From: CAKAHY01 sp963522175
Lineage (GTDB): Bacteria > Bacillota > Clostridia > Lachnospirales > Lachnospiraceae
Assembly (NCBI GenBank): GCA_963522175.1
Contig: CAUQXC010000003.1
Coordinates: 315,188 to 379,187 of the forward strand
Length of the DNA: 64,000 nucleotides
Direction: 5' to 3'
The notes below the pieces were generated by a model, which had not been told where the DNA came from, made no database searches, and saw nothing but the letters and a program-made list of their open reading frames with translations. Position numbers and translations under genes: made by a program. Numbering within the stretch: the first letter of the stretch is position 1; each line of letters starts with the position of its first letter. Shown in pieces: positions 55,108 to 64,000 of the stretch.

Positions 55108-56961
55108 TTATTCAATGTACCATTTTTCTGATATTTTTGCATTATCACTATCTGTTGTAGGATTCGCTTGAGCAAATTTAGTTAATGTCGGAAGATTTAT
55201 TGCACTACCAAAAACCAATGCATTTCCTGTCTGAAGATAAGTAAGCCTTTCTATCATATTCTGATTTATGTATGGAACCATTCTAGATATATATTGCAAA
55301 TCATCCGGGTTTTGTACACGATGAACAATAAAATTACTACATTGTGATACTACTGTTTTAGACAATTCACTTGGTCTTTGAGATGATATTCCCAAAAGCA
55401 TTCCAAATTTGCGACCTTCTTTAGCAATTCTTTCAAAAATATTATATCCAACCGCTCCATAATTTGCTTCGTTTTTTATGAATCTATGTGCTTCTTCGAT
55501 TATAAAATTTATCGGTGAATCTGCTTTTATTTCTCTTCTCTTCAAATAATCTAATAAAAGTTTAGCCAAAACTTTTGTTACAACCTCTGCTGAAGCATCG
55601 TCCAGTGTGCTAATATCAAGATCCACTATTTGGTTTTCACCCAATAACATATCTATATAATCATCAATAGTATTATATGTTGTTCTCGAGAGAATGCGCC
55701 CTTGGATTCCTTCCTGAATGGTATTCAATCGGGTCATTAAAGTTGCAGTATATTCTTGTATTCTCTGCGAACTAATACTCCCTTCATACAGAGTCGCAAA
55801 CTCAACCGCTTGGCTAAAATCTTCTAAACTATACGGAACCATTGATCGTGTGATATTTTCTGTTATTAATTCTTGATTTAGATGACTAGATAAAAATGAA
55901 ATAACAGCTTCCTCATCGGGCATTGAACCATAATTTATATTCATGGATTGCCTTAATGTTTTAGAATTCGATAAAACTGAATCCATGTTAATTTCATTAG
56001 TTCCAAATTTTGTTACTATAGCTTTAAGTTTATCCGACTTAGACGGAGAAGAATCTGAACTCTGAATAATACCCAGTAATGTGGATGCAAGAATGTGGTT
56101 CCGTAGTTCCTGATTAGTTTCATCAGAACTATAAAATACTCGTGCAATGTCTATCGCTCTTTTTAATACAGGCATTTGCGTTTTTTCAGAAGCATGTAGT
56201 AATGTTGCCCAATCGTCTGCTGATAACGCCCAAACTGGTATTTCGAACTTTGAATCACTATCTTCATCTGCAATCATTAGAGAATGTTTAATATCTTGAT
56301 TAATTTCATTTAACTTCGAAAAAGCCTTGTTATATTCACCATTAGAATCAATTATTACAAATTTCGCCCCTTTAGCCGAATAATGGTCTTTAACAAAAAC
56401 ATTCTGTAAAATTCTAGCTACAGTATTAGACTTACCTGCCCCAGTATTTCCAAAAACAGCAAAATGAAACCCAAAGAACTTATCAATATTTATTTTAACA
56501 TCGTAATCCGGAAATATTACTGATTTCCCTATTGTAAGCAAAATCGCTCGAGTTTTATTAGACTCTTCAGAAATCTTTATTTCTTCTTTACCAACTTCAA
56601 GCATAGTAATCAATTCCTTTTGTGAAACAATATAAACAGTTGAGAAAATCAATGGCATTTTTGATACTCCAAATTGGAATTTATCCTCAACTATTTCTCC
56701 AATCAAATTTAAGTAAACCTGCCTTTTACTATTTGGTTTGATCATTTCCCTTAAATTAATTAACTGAGTCTTCTCATCTACTCCAATTATTTCTGCTATA
56801 ACAGTTCTTCCTATCTCATAAATTGATACATATGATCCAACCTCTCCGACAAAAAGGATTCCATCAATTGTATTTATATAGTTTCCTAAATCAGAATTCA
56901 CATCAGCTATTACTCCATGAATGCCTACTGAAGTAATCTTCCCTATTTCACGACTACTCAT
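55108..56961 (-). CDS. HerA-family ATPase of a SIR2-HerA defence pair
   Basis: A 617-residue FtsK/HerA-type ATPase. An N-terminal HAS-barrel-like part (GKITSVGIHGVIADVN, FVGEVGSYVSI) comes first. Walker A is GNTGAGKSNT (171-180), Walker B FIIEEAHRF near residue 475, and the late ISSQRPSELSKTVVSQC is typical of the family. Its start overlaps the SIR2 gene by 8 bp, which implies coupling. In known pairs HerA assembles with SIR2 into a phage-triggered NAD-depleting complex. Confidence 0.9.
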   Translation of the reverse strand: MSSREIGKITSVGIHGVIADVNSDLGNYINTIDGILFVGEVGSYVSIYEIGRTVIAEIIGVDEKTQLINLREMIKPNSKRQVYLNLIGEIVEDKFQFGVSKMPLIFSTVYIVSQKELITMLEVGKEEIKISEESNKTRAILLTIGKSVIFPDYDVKINIDKFFGFHFAVFGNTGAGKSNTVARILQNVFVKDHYSAKGAKFVIIDSNGEYNKAFSKLNEINQDIKHSLMIADEDSDSKFEIPVWALSADDWATLLHASEKTQMPVLKRAIDIARVFYSSDETNQELRNHILASTLLGIIQSSDSSPSKSDKLKAIVTKFGTNEINMDSVLSNSKTLRQSMNINYGSMPDEEAVISFLSSHLNQELITENITRSMVPYSLEDFSQAVEFATLYEGSISSQRIQEYTATLMTRLNTIQEGIQGRILSRTTYNTIDDYIDMLLGENQIVDLDISTLDDASAEVVTKVLAKLLLDYLKRREIKADSPINFIIEEAHRFIKNEANYGAVGYNIFERIAKEGRKFGMLLGISSQRPSELSKTVVSQCSNFIVHRVQNPDDLQYISRMVPYINQNMIERLTYLQTGNALVFGSAINLPTLTKFAQANPTTDSDNAKISEKWYIE

Positions 56962-58093
56962 GTTTCACACCCTCAAATGCTTTTATCAATTCAGTAACAA
57001 CAGGTAAATCTATTTGCTCTTTAACATCAGCTTGAACATCTGGCATAGCCTTCTCTACAAAATTTTTAAAATAGTGAATCTTGTCTTGTGAATTAATAAC
57101 TATAATACGTGAATCATCCATTTCAATTAATCTTGAAATAGAATCACTCTGCCCAAATATAACAAGCTTAAATGTTGGAATAGCTAAAGAATTCAAAATT
57201 ATTCGATTAATATGATCATCTGCAAAACTATATCCCAATGTTATTAAAACACTATTCTTTTTAAGCAAAGCAGTTTCCATTGCTCTAAATAAATCAGAGT
57301 ATGGAGTCATCAAAGTAGTTCTGTCTTTTAATGGAGTAGGATAAATCATAACCGTATCATCTTCACTTATATGTTCATAATCTATTTCATTTATGTTATT
57401 TTCATTTTTAACCCAAGAAATAGAACCATGTATTTTATATAAATTGTAGAAGTTAGGGACTCTTTCCCATATGTTATTGGATAAATTCATATCCTCTACA
57501 TACGCATACTTATAACTAGCTGGATTAAATGACCTTTTGTAAGTACCAATAAACCCGTTGTTATACGGGAATGATAGAGAGTCCAAGGCTTGTTCATTAT
57601 ATAAATCATAATTAGTTGTAAAAACATTTATCGGATGCTTTCTTCCATGTGCAACAGTTTTTATATAAAAATTACGATAAAAGTTTAATACTTCCGTTCC
57701 ATGCAGTCCTTCAATAATCTTATTCCTAATATATTTCTGTACCCTGCAAATTTTTTCTTCTATATCATTATCAGTTTGTTTCACTATTGCAGCAACAGCA
57801 ATTGCCTCCATTGTTTCAAGCATTTTCTCTAAATTCCCATCAAAAATTGATTCTGCATCACTTCCAGCAATGTCAAATCCTCTGTGTTGTTCAAAAAAGC
57901 CCTTATATAAATTAGCCATACCTGGTATTCCGTATTCCATATCGTTTTCGACATGACTAGAACAACCCGCTCCCAATAAAAAATTCAAATTATCCAGTTG
58001 TAAAAATTGAGCCATTTCATTTTTAATATAATCAAGATCAACTTTTGTTTCATTTTTTCCTTTGAAATATGAAATATTCTTTTCGCCTTCCAT
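56954..58093 (-). CDS. SIR2-family NADase-like protein of a SIR2-HerA defence pair
   Basis: A 379-residue protein with the SIR2 NAD-binding and catalytic elements: LLGAGCSS near residue 42, VFTTNYDLYNEQALD near 160, KIHGSISW near 222 (likely catalytic H) and ITLGYSFADDHINRI near 295. ATG-ATG lie at 58096 and 58093; the second has the better spacing from AGGAG. SIR2 domains in defence hydrolyse NAD+ and so abort infection. It begins 36 bp after the res gene stop. Confidence 0.9.
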   Translation of the reverse strand: MEGEKNISYFKGKNETKVDLDYIKNEMAQFLQLDNLNFLLGAGCSSHVENDMEYGIPGMANLYKGFFEQHRGFDIAGSDAESIFDGNLEKMLETMEAIAVAAIVKQTDNDIEEKICRVQKYIRNKIIEGLHGTEVLNFYRNFYIKTVAHGRKHPINVFTTNYDLYNEQALDSLSFPYNNGFIGTYKRSFNPASYKYAYVEDMNLSNNIWERVPNFYNLYKIHGSISWVKNENNINEIDYEHISEDDTVMIYPTPLKDRTTLMTPYSDLFRAMETALLKKNSVLITLGYSFADDHINRIILNSLAIPTFKLVIFGQSDSISRLIEMDDSRIIVINSQDKIHYFKNFVEKAMPDVQADVKEQIDLPVVTELIKAFEGVKHE

Positions 58094-58132
58094 CATTTTC
58101 TCCTACAACTTATCACATACTTATCGTAAAGT

Positions 58133-60388
58133 TTAAAACTTCTCCTCAAGCAACACCCAGCTATTATCATTCATATCATCCACATACTCTGTGTTATTCA
58201 GATACAACTCATCGTTTCTATCTCTCACAAAACCGAACTTGTAGTTATACTTATTCGCAAACTGCTTCAATGCTTCAAACTTATTTTCTATTTGAACATC
58301 AATATTTTTACTTTGTCCTTGCTTTTCTCCACCTTTTGTTTCAATTAGCCATATTGTATCGTTCTTAAGCTGCACAATATAATCCGGATAGAATAGTCTT
58401 TGCTTATCAAAATTTGTTCCATAAACGATTGATAAATATTGCTGTCCACTGTCTCCATTCTTATAAACATACTTCACATTTTCATTTTTCTCGCAATATT
58501 TCTCAAAGAGTCTTTCTGAAGTCGAGCGAAAATCGTCCGTAATCATAGAGGTGTTATAACCTTTGTACACATTGCTTTCCAGTTCCTTGACATATCTTTC
58601 AAAAGGAACATAACGATAATGCTCTTCAAGAGGAATTTTGAATTCTTCCGTCTTATTCTCAAGGAACATGAGTTGATCCTGTCTTTGCCCGGAAAACTCA
58701 ATAAAATCTCGTTTTAGAAATTCTGCGTTGTTTATAATAAAAGCATAATATTCCCTCAAGGTTAAATTTAAAAGTTTGTAATTATTATTACCGAACCCTT
58801 TTAAGAATAAGGTTTTCAAGATCTGACTGGTTTTGTTATATGCAAGTCCTACATGCTTCTTTATAGCATCAACATTATGCTGAAGTTCAATACCATGTGT
58901 ATGGGTATTTACTTCAATTGACATGGCACTATAATTAGCAACTTCTTCTCTCACTTCCATTAAAGTTGCATATTTACCAGTTAAATACTGTCTTGATAGT
59001 GCTGTTCCAAAAACAAAACTGTTATTTTCTAGTAATTTAACATTATCCGCCTTGATATTTGAAAGATGATACTTTTCCTTAAAAAACTCATAAACTCTGT
59101 TTCTAATAGCCTGCTCATCAACATAACTGCCGTCAAGGTTCCTTATCTCTTTAACCAGTTTTATATTTTTAGGTTCTTCTTTGATAAATACTCTTTGAGT
59201 TTCAAAACCATTGCCAGCTTTAATAACCTCCAGTTTATATTTTTCGTCAAAAGTATAGAGATAAGAGCAGTCTAAAATTTCTTTGCCGTAATGTTTTGCT
59301 TTAGGCATACGTCTTAAACGACCAAGAGTCTGGATTTCAAAGGTTTCACTCATATTCTCACGAAGTTTAACAAGTATCTTTGCACGTGGGCAATCCCAAC
59401 CTGTCGCCAGAGCTTGTTTAAATAGCAGAAATACAGGAGTTGCATTTGATTTTGTTATGCTATCATCTTCTGTTGTTCCAATATTTATTTTTCCTGATTT
59501 CTTTGACTTCCTATCTTTATCCTCTTTATTTTCTGCTGAAAACCAACTTGCAAGAAGCTTATTCTCATATGAATATCCCATTAAATTCAGCTTCTCTTCC
59601 ACGTGTTTTATTAAATCATCATTCAAGTTAGGAAATTGAACTAACACAAGAGGTCTTACATCTTCCTTTTCATCAATATAAGCCTGAGCAATTTGCTTTC
59701 TAATCTCATCCGCTTTTTCCAATAAAATATCTGTCTCATGTAATATATTTTCAACTTCTACCGTATCAAGTCCATAATTGATGTACATAAACCTTGTAAT
59801 AAGTCCTTCGTTTATAACATCAATCTCAGGAATCTCATAGAACTCTCCGACCACTCTTTTATTAGGAGTTGCCGATACACGAATTTCATACTTTGCATTA
59901 ATACTCGAAATAATATCATCTGCCTTTGAAGTATTGTTCTGATGCTCTTCATCGATAATGATAATAAAATTTAAGTTTCGATTATGTGCTTCACTAATTC
60001 GTTCAAACAGATTTTTTCTTTCGCTATCTCTTATAGCGGTATTATCTTTTTTTGTAATTGTCTCCCAATTAATGAAATAGGTAGTCGCACTTTCAAAACC
60101 GGTATTTAAAATATCGAACACATTCCCTGTTTTTAGTGTTGGCGCAAAGCGTTCCATTTTTTCTTTAGATTGTTCTTCAAGTTCTCCCTTTCCTGGACAG
60201 AACCAACAAATTACACTATCCTTGTGGAAATCAAGATACTTCTCAATATATGCAACTAAAATAATAGTTTTTCCGCTTCCTGTCGGACTCTGCAGCACAA
60301 TCTTAGGTTTAGAATTACTGTCCGTTGTTTTACTAAACAAGAAGTCAACGGTGTCGTCTTGAAAGTTTTTAAGTTTAATATCTATCAT
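58133..60388 (-). CDS. res: Type III restriction enzyme, Res subunit
   Basis: A 751-residue SF2 helicase-nuclease. Walker A is QSPTGSGKT (about 33-41), motif II IIIDEEHQ near residue 146, motif III VSATPNKR, motif VI QTLGRLRRMP. The C-terminal PD-(D/E)XK nuclease is FYPDYIVQL ... IWLIETKGG near residue 690. The ATG overlaps the mod stop (ATGA, with AAGGAGG inside mod), so it is translationally coupled. At 751 residues it is somewhat shorter than EcoP15I-type Res. Confidence 0.93.
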   Translation of the reverse strand: MIDIKLKNFQDDTVDFLFSKTTDSNSKPKIVLQSPTGSGKTIILVAYIEKYLDFHKDSVICWFCPGKGELEEQSKEKMERFAPTLKTGNVFDILNTGFESATTYFINWETITKKDNTAIRDSERKNLFERISEAHNRNLNFIIIIDEEHQNNTSKADDIISSINAKYEIRVSATPNKRVVGEFYEIPEIDVINEGLITRFMYINYGLDTVEVENILHETDILLEKADEIRKQIAQAYIDEKEDVRPLVLVQFPNLNDDLIKHVEEKLNLMGYSYENKLLASWFSAENKEDKDRKSKKSGKINIGTTEDDSITKSNATPVFLLFKQALATGWDCPRAKILVKLRENMSETFEIQTLGRLRRMPKAKHYGKEILDCSYLYTFDEKYKLEVIKAGNGFETQRVFIKEEPKNIKLVKEIRNLDGSYVDEQAIRNRVYEFFKEKYHLSNIKADNVKLLENNSFVFGTALSRQYLTGKYATLMEVREEVANYSAMSIEVNTHTHGIELQHNVDAIKKHVGLAYNKTSQILKTLFLKGFGNNNYKLLNLTLREYYAFIINNAEFLKRDFIEFSGQRQDQLMFLENKTEEFKIPLEEHYRYVPFERYVKELESNVYKGYNTSMITDDFRSTSERLFEKYCEKNENVKYVYKNGDSGQQYLSIVYGTNFDKQRLFYPDYIVQLKNDTIWLIETKGGEKQGQSKNIDVQIENKFEALKQFANKYNYKFGFVRDRNDELYLNNTEYVDDMNDNSWVLLEEKF

Positions 60389-62088
60389 AGTTCACCAACC
60401 TCCTTTAGTTCATCTCTAAAATAGTATTCTGGAATTTCTATTGTACTGACTCCCTTTTCTTCAAGTATTCTTTGATTACGTCGTGACAAGAAAATACCTG
60501 AACGCACAAATAGTTTCCCGTCGTTTTCAATCTTGGATATAATTTCATCTAATTTATCTTCATCGTCAAGAATAATATATTTCTTACTATCAAGTTCAAT
60601 AACATATTCCAGTTCAATTAGTTCCCTAATGTGCTCCATCATCTTCTCTGAGATACTTTCCTCGTCATAAGAGAATTTTGGTATAAAATCCGTTTTATAG
60701 TATTTCAGATTATGCGGTAATTCTTCTTGAATATTCTTAAGCCTTTGATAAGTAACCTCTTCGCAGATATTATTTTCATTGTTGGTACATAGGATATATT
60801 TGCGATTTCCACCATCTTCTTTGTTGAGTTGCATTACAGCATGACCTGTAGTGCCGCTACCTGCGAAGAAGTCGAGAACCACAATATCTTTGTCTCTATG
60901 AAAATCTATTATTTCTTTAACAAGACTTATGGGTTTTGAATAATCGAAACTTTTTTCCAAACCTACTATCTTCAAATCCTTTTTTGCATTATCATTAGAA
61001 TATATATTTTCTGTAAATTCTATTGAGCTTGTTGCCTTTGTCCTATCTTGTGAAACAATTTTATAACCATCTGTATTTGTCTTTTCAATATTTACATTAG
61101 CATATGTTTTTGTATATATCCTTGCCGAACCATCTTTTTTTCTTTTAATTACTACAAATCCATTTTTATATGCAAAATTAAATAAGGATCTACTCCATCT
61201 CCATGCCCAATCAGCCCTATTATATTTTCCAGATTGTCTCATTTTCCATAATTTTTCACTAGATCCAGGATAAAAAATCTCGCCTTCTATCTCCAACGGA
61301 TAATCCAAACTTTTGCTATAGGACAAACTATCATAATCCAATGTCTGATTTAATTTATACAATCCTCGTTCTTCAAAAAATTCATCCTTGTATTTATACT
61401 CTTTATCTATATGACTCTTCATCTTGAAATTTACCAATGACCCTTTTGAATAAACAAGAACATAATCATGATTTTTAGAAAACGAACCTGTTGTTTTCCC
61501 ACTTTTTTTAGTTTGCCTTGGCAAAGATACTATAAAATTATTTTCTCCAAATATTCCATCACACAATAATTTTAATTGAAATACCTCATTATCATCGATT
61601 GACAGAAATATAAATCCATCATCACTTAAGAGTTCTCTTGCAATTAATATTCTTTTCTCCATAAATGACAGCCACTTGCTATGAGCATATCCATCTGTCT
61701 TATCTACAAATGAATCATCATATATAAAATCCTTATTTCCTGTGTTATACGGTGGATCAATATAAATAACATCAATTTTTCCCTTGTGTGTTTTCTCCAA
61801 AAGTTTTAATGAATGAAGATTATCCCCTTCAAGTAAAAAGTTGTATGGCAATTTCTCATCAACTGTAATTTTTCGTTCTTCATCTTCGACAAATATAGGT
61901 ATGTTATGTATAAGTTCTTCATCTACCTTTTCAGAGTGTTCTTCCCATACAAGACCATATTTCTTTTCATTAAGTACATTTTCTATCTCTGTAATAGCAC
62001 GAATGTTTTCATCATTATTATTTTGTACCTTCAATTTCTCAAGATACTCAAGCATTTTTTCTCGCTTGATTTTAGATAAATTCGCCAT
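60385..62088 (-). CDS. mod: Type III DNA methyltransferase, Mod subunit
   Basis: A 567-residue beta-class adenine N6-methyltransferase: catalytic DPPYNTG at 111-117 and the SAM motif DFFAGSGTTGHAV near residue 405. The region between (about 150-390) holds the target-recognition domain. GAGGTAGAGT precedes the ATG, 8 bp after the ORF6N frame ends. It sets the recognition site for Res and protects host DNA. Confidence 0.94.
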   Translation of the reverse strand: MANLSKIKREKMLEYLEKLKVQNNNDENIRAITEIENVLNEKKYGLVWEEHSEKVDEELIHNIPIFVEDEERKITVDEKLPYNFLLEGDNLHSLKLLEKTHKGKIDVIYIDPPYNTGNKDFIYDDSFVDKTDGYAHSKWLSFMEKRILIARELLSDDGFIFLSIDDNEVFQLKLLCDGIFGENNFIVSLPRQTKKSGKTTGSFSKNHDYVLVYSKGSLVNFKMKSHIDKEYKYKDEFFEERGLYKLNQTLDYDSLSYSKSLDYPLEIEGEIFYPGSSEKLWKMRQSGKYNRADWAWRWSRSLFNFAYKNGFVVIKRKKDGSARIYTKTYANVNIEKTNTDGYKIVSQDRTKATSSIEFTENIYSNDNAKKDLKIVGLEKSFDYSKPISLVKEIIDFHRDKDIVVLDFFAGSGTTGHAVMQLNKEDGGNRKYILCTNNENNICEEVTYQRLKNIQEELPHNLKYYKTDFIPKFSYDEESISEKMMEHIRELIELEYVIELDSKKYIILDDEDKLDEIISKIENDGKLFVRSGIFLSRRNQRILEEKGVSTIEIPEYYFRDELKEVGEL

Positions 62089-62096
62089 ACTCTACC

Positions 62097-62983
62097 TCAC
62101 TTATTTACAAGACTCTTAACCAAGTCTTTATCTTCTATTTTCGTAATTCCAAAACTCTTTTTACCAGCATCTTTGATAGAAGCACCTATATGATAGACTT
62201 CAGCTTTATCTATGATTAAAAATCTATCATGAAAATCTGTTGTAGTTTTAACCGATAGCTTTGGATATTGAGCGTTAAATTTAGCTATATCTTTCGCTGA
62301 TAAGTTTCCTTTCCCTGCTGTCATAATTACAACATCTACACTCCGATTTTTCTTGCACAGAATATTTAAGGTGTTGATATCAACATAGTTATCAATCAAG
62401 ATTATTTCTCTCTTAGCCGTTTTAACAAGCCCCACAATAAAGCTAAATGCATCATATATTTGCCCATCAAAAAAACATTTTGCTTAACCTCGGTATTGGC
62501 AGCTAAATAATTAAATACTTCTTCCAGCTTCTTATCTGTTTCCAGTTGCTTTAACTCAACTCTATCCAATCTTGAAAACAGCTCTTTGTTTGAAAGAAGA
62601 AATCTTCTCATCTCCACAAAGCTATTCATGATTTTAATGCTAACTTCCACTGCCACATCACTTTTAAGAACAGCGGAAAGCATAGCAATACCTTGCTCTG
62701 TGAAAACATATGGCATATATCTTCTACCACCCGAACCACTTTCTTTTTTTGAGGTGACATTTTGGCACCTCAAAAATTCATACTCTTCTTTAGTCAATTG
62801 AAAGCAAAAATCCTCTGGAAATCTATCGGCATTTCTGCTTCTTTGCCTGTTTAAATATTTTGTTTCAACTTGATATAGAATAGCCAAATCACTGTCTATC
62901 ATCACTTGCTTATCTCTAATGGTATAAATTAGATTCTGTATTTCTTTATTATCAACAATGACGATATTTTTATCTTCTGCCAT
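62097..62983 (-). pseudogene. ORF6N-domain DNA-binding protein gene with frameshift
   Basis: The first frame (to 62402) is an ORF6N domain (VMIDSDLAILYQVETKYLNR, RFPEDFCFQLTKEE, GGRRYMPYVFTEQGIAMLS). At a run of seven A (62469-62475, T on the coding strand) the protein goes out of frame. With one more T it would read NVFFDGQIYDAF, SFIVGLVKTAKREIILIDNY and continue in the frame 62097-62435. The start is the ATG at 62983 with GGAGG upstream. It may be a true pseudogene, phase-variable, or a sequencing error. Confidence 0.75.
62746..62776. repeat. Perfect 11-bp inverted repeat inside the ORF6N gene
   Basis: TTTTTGAGGTG (62746-62756) and CACCTCAAAAA (62766-62776) with a 9-nt loop. The core TGAGGTGAC recurs inverted at about 63134-63142 upstream of the gene, so it could be a regulator-binding motif or simply a hairpin. 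Confidence 0.5.
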
Positions 62984-63006
62984 AAATACCTCCATCTTTT
63001 CCTTAA

Positions 63007-63029
63007 ACCGGTCACAACCTGTTACCGGT
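63007..63029. promoter_or_regulatory. Candidate operator upstream of the ORF6N-mod-res operon
   Basis: ACCGGT (63007-63012) and ACCGGT (63024-63029) bound a near-palindrome (one mismatch in the 10-bp arms) 25 bp upstream of the ORF6N ATG. The neighbouring XRE protein at 63150 is a natural candidate to bind here. Confidence 0.45.
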
Positions 63030-63149
63030 CAATTCTAACCTATCTTGAGGTCTCTTTTTTCAACCAGTTCATTCATCTTGAAATCGAAGTCTATTACCTC
63101 AATCTTATTCTTTTAACTTGAGATTTCTTTTTGTCACCTCAAATTTTGT

Positions 63150-63359
63150 TTATTTCTTTTGCTCTATAATTGAAACCATATCTCCAAAATCAACACCTAA
63201 TTTGGTTCCGATACGATATAAAACATCCATGCTTACAAACTCGCCTCTGCCCATTTTAGATATAGTTGCAGGAGATAATTCACAAGCATTCGCCAAATCT
63301 TTTTTATTCATATTTTTATCTATTAAAACTTTCCACAATCCATTATAACTAACTTTCAT
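63150..63359 (-). CDS. XRE-family transcriptional regulator (69 aa)
   Basis: A one-domain Cro/CI-type HTH protein: MNKKDLANACELSPATISKM, RGEFVSMDVLYRIGTKLGVD. GGAG lies 7 bases before the ATG. It precedes the ORF6N-mod-res-SIR2-HerA run and probably regulates it, a common control mode in restriction loci. Confidence 0.88.
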   Translation of the reverse strand: MKVSYNGLWKVLIDKNMNKKDLANACELSPATISKMGRGEFVSMDVLYRIGTKLGVDFGDMVSIIEQKK

Positions 63360-63470
63360 ATTTTCACTCCTTAATTATAAGTTTATGAAGTTATTTTATA
63401 TATTATAACATTTTCTCTACAATTTTTAAAGAACTAAATTATGAAAGTGCTTTATTTTGTATCCAACAAA

Positions 63471-63812
63471 TTACTTTTTCAGCTTCAGCAAAAACGAATG
63501 AAGATCCCCTTGCTCTTTTGAGAACTCTTCAATAGATTTTTTCATATCATCAATATCACTTTTATAAATAACTCCTGTTTGATTTACTCTTTTTGCAATC
63601 TGATTTATTTTATTTGTGGCGACGAATAATGTTCCGTATAAATCTCTCAAAGGCTCCAAATCAACTTCATAAATTTCCTTTTCTAAAACTGTTTTTCGTA
63701 TAAAATGACTCATACTTTTCGCTCCACTTTCTTCCTTTTTCCTTTCAAATAATTCTTTTTCTTTATCTGTTAAATCAAATCTCAACCTTACGTTTCTCTT
63801 TCTATTTTCCAT
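63471..63812 (-). CDS. mobC: MobC-like mobilisation (relaxosome) protein
   Basis: A 113-residue protein with a basic N-terminal ribbon-helix-helix part (NRKRNVRLRFDLTDKEKELF, MSHFIRKTVLE) and a helical C-terminal part (LFVATNKINQIAKRVNQTG), the MobC pattern. AGGAGG lies 7 bases before the ATG. No relaxase gene follows before the XRE gene, so the mobilisation module is incomplete in this window. Confidence 0.75.
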   Translation of the reverse strand: MENRKRNVRLRFDLTDKEKELFERKKEESGAKSMSHFIRKTVLEKEIYEVDLEPLRDLYGTLFVATNKINQIAKRVNQTGVIYKSDIDDMKKSIEEFSKEQGDLHSFLLKLKK

Positions 63813-63846
63813 ATTAAATATCCTCCTTCTATTAAGTTTTGGGGTA

Positions 63847-63941
63847 TTAGGGTTCTCCCTAACAAGCTAAAAATGTTGCTCGAAATTAAATCTTAGATTT
63901 GATTTCTGAAGTCATTTTTCCGTAAGTGTACACACACTTAC
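63847..63941. other. Possible oriT region with two inverted repeats
   Basis: TTAGGG/CCCTAA arms (63847-63852, 63857-63862) and GTAAGTG/CACTTAC arms (63922-63928, 63935-63941) lie 35-130 bp upstream of mobC, where transfer origins of mobilisable elements usually sit. The nic site is not identified. Confidence 0.4.
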
Positions 63942-64000
63942 TGTACTTGCTCATATACTAATAGTATAAGAACAGCTCTAAGCATAGTTCTTAAAAATGA

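Noticed and set aside
62097..62435. The tail frame as an independent 112-residue gene
   Set aside because: It has no ribosome site, and its N-terminus joins the ORF6N frame if one base is added to a seven-base run.
63150..63812. XRE and MobC-like genes read as a toxin-antitoxin pair
   Set aside because: Neither resembles a toxin; the MobC pattern and nearby inverted repeats fit mobilisation better.

Overview
The window looks like chromosomal DNA of a low-GC, anaerobic, Gram-positive clostridium, most likely a Lachnospiraceae-type organism. The evidence is a large single-chain pyruvate:ferredoxin oxidoreductase, AGGAGG-type ribosome sites with some TTG/GTG starts, sigma-A-like promoters (TTGACA-17-TATAAT), lipoproteins, and two secreted proteins with aromatic cell-wall-binding repeats. 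This placement is inference; there is no rRNA gene in the window.

Positions 1-30,500 are mostly ordinary core genome. They hold a partial aminotransferase, a tRNA-Val/tRNA-Met pair with its own promoter and terminator, and a six-gene minus-strand operon (zinc-ribbon membrane protein, ABC ATPase, two ABC-2 permeases, thyA, folA). Then come a secreted wall-binding protein, PFOR (nifJ), a VanW/G5 protein, a PHP phosphoesterase, a two-component system, and two lipoproteins of methionine-sulfoxide/thioredoxin type. A methyltransferase, a large SF1 helicase-nuclease, the fructose PTS genes fruK-fruA, a TerD-VWA protein, and a membrane protein/XRE regulator pair follow.

Positions 30,500-36,000 are transitional. 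There is an internally deleted ABC-transporter remnant, a wall-binding protein with a 48-bp tandem-repeat linker, a decayed IS1202/ISNCY-type transposase, a VWA protein, a macro-domain/HTH fusion and a Nudix hydrolase carrying an unusual asparagine/lysine-rich insertion.

Positions 36,000-64,000 form a dense defence island, almost all on the minus strand. Its modules are: (1) McrB-McrC with an upstream 290-residue companion of unknown function; (2) a decaying stretch with an HNH fragment, orphan immunity-like genes (Imm22-like, CbrC/UPF0167, a SUKH-like candidate) and an isochorismatase-like hydrolase; (3) a complete type I Wadjet operon jetA-jetB-jetC-jetD, flanked by an orphan IS3-type end on one side and a decayed related IS on the other; (4) nested IS3-family elements, one with a clear -1 frameshift signal; (5) a tightly packed run of ORF6N gene (frameshifted), type III mod, res, SIR2 and HerA, which looks like one operon combining type III restriction-modification with a SIR2-HerA NAD-linked defence pair; (6) an XRE regulator and a MobC-like gene next to inverted repeats that may be an oriT, suggesting that the island is or was mobilisable.

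The defence families are individually known. The less ordinary points are their arrangement (mod-res-SIR2-HerA in one transcription unit; Wadjet bracketed by related IS ends), the uncharacterised McrBC companion, and the macro-HTH/Nudix/VWA neighbourhood.
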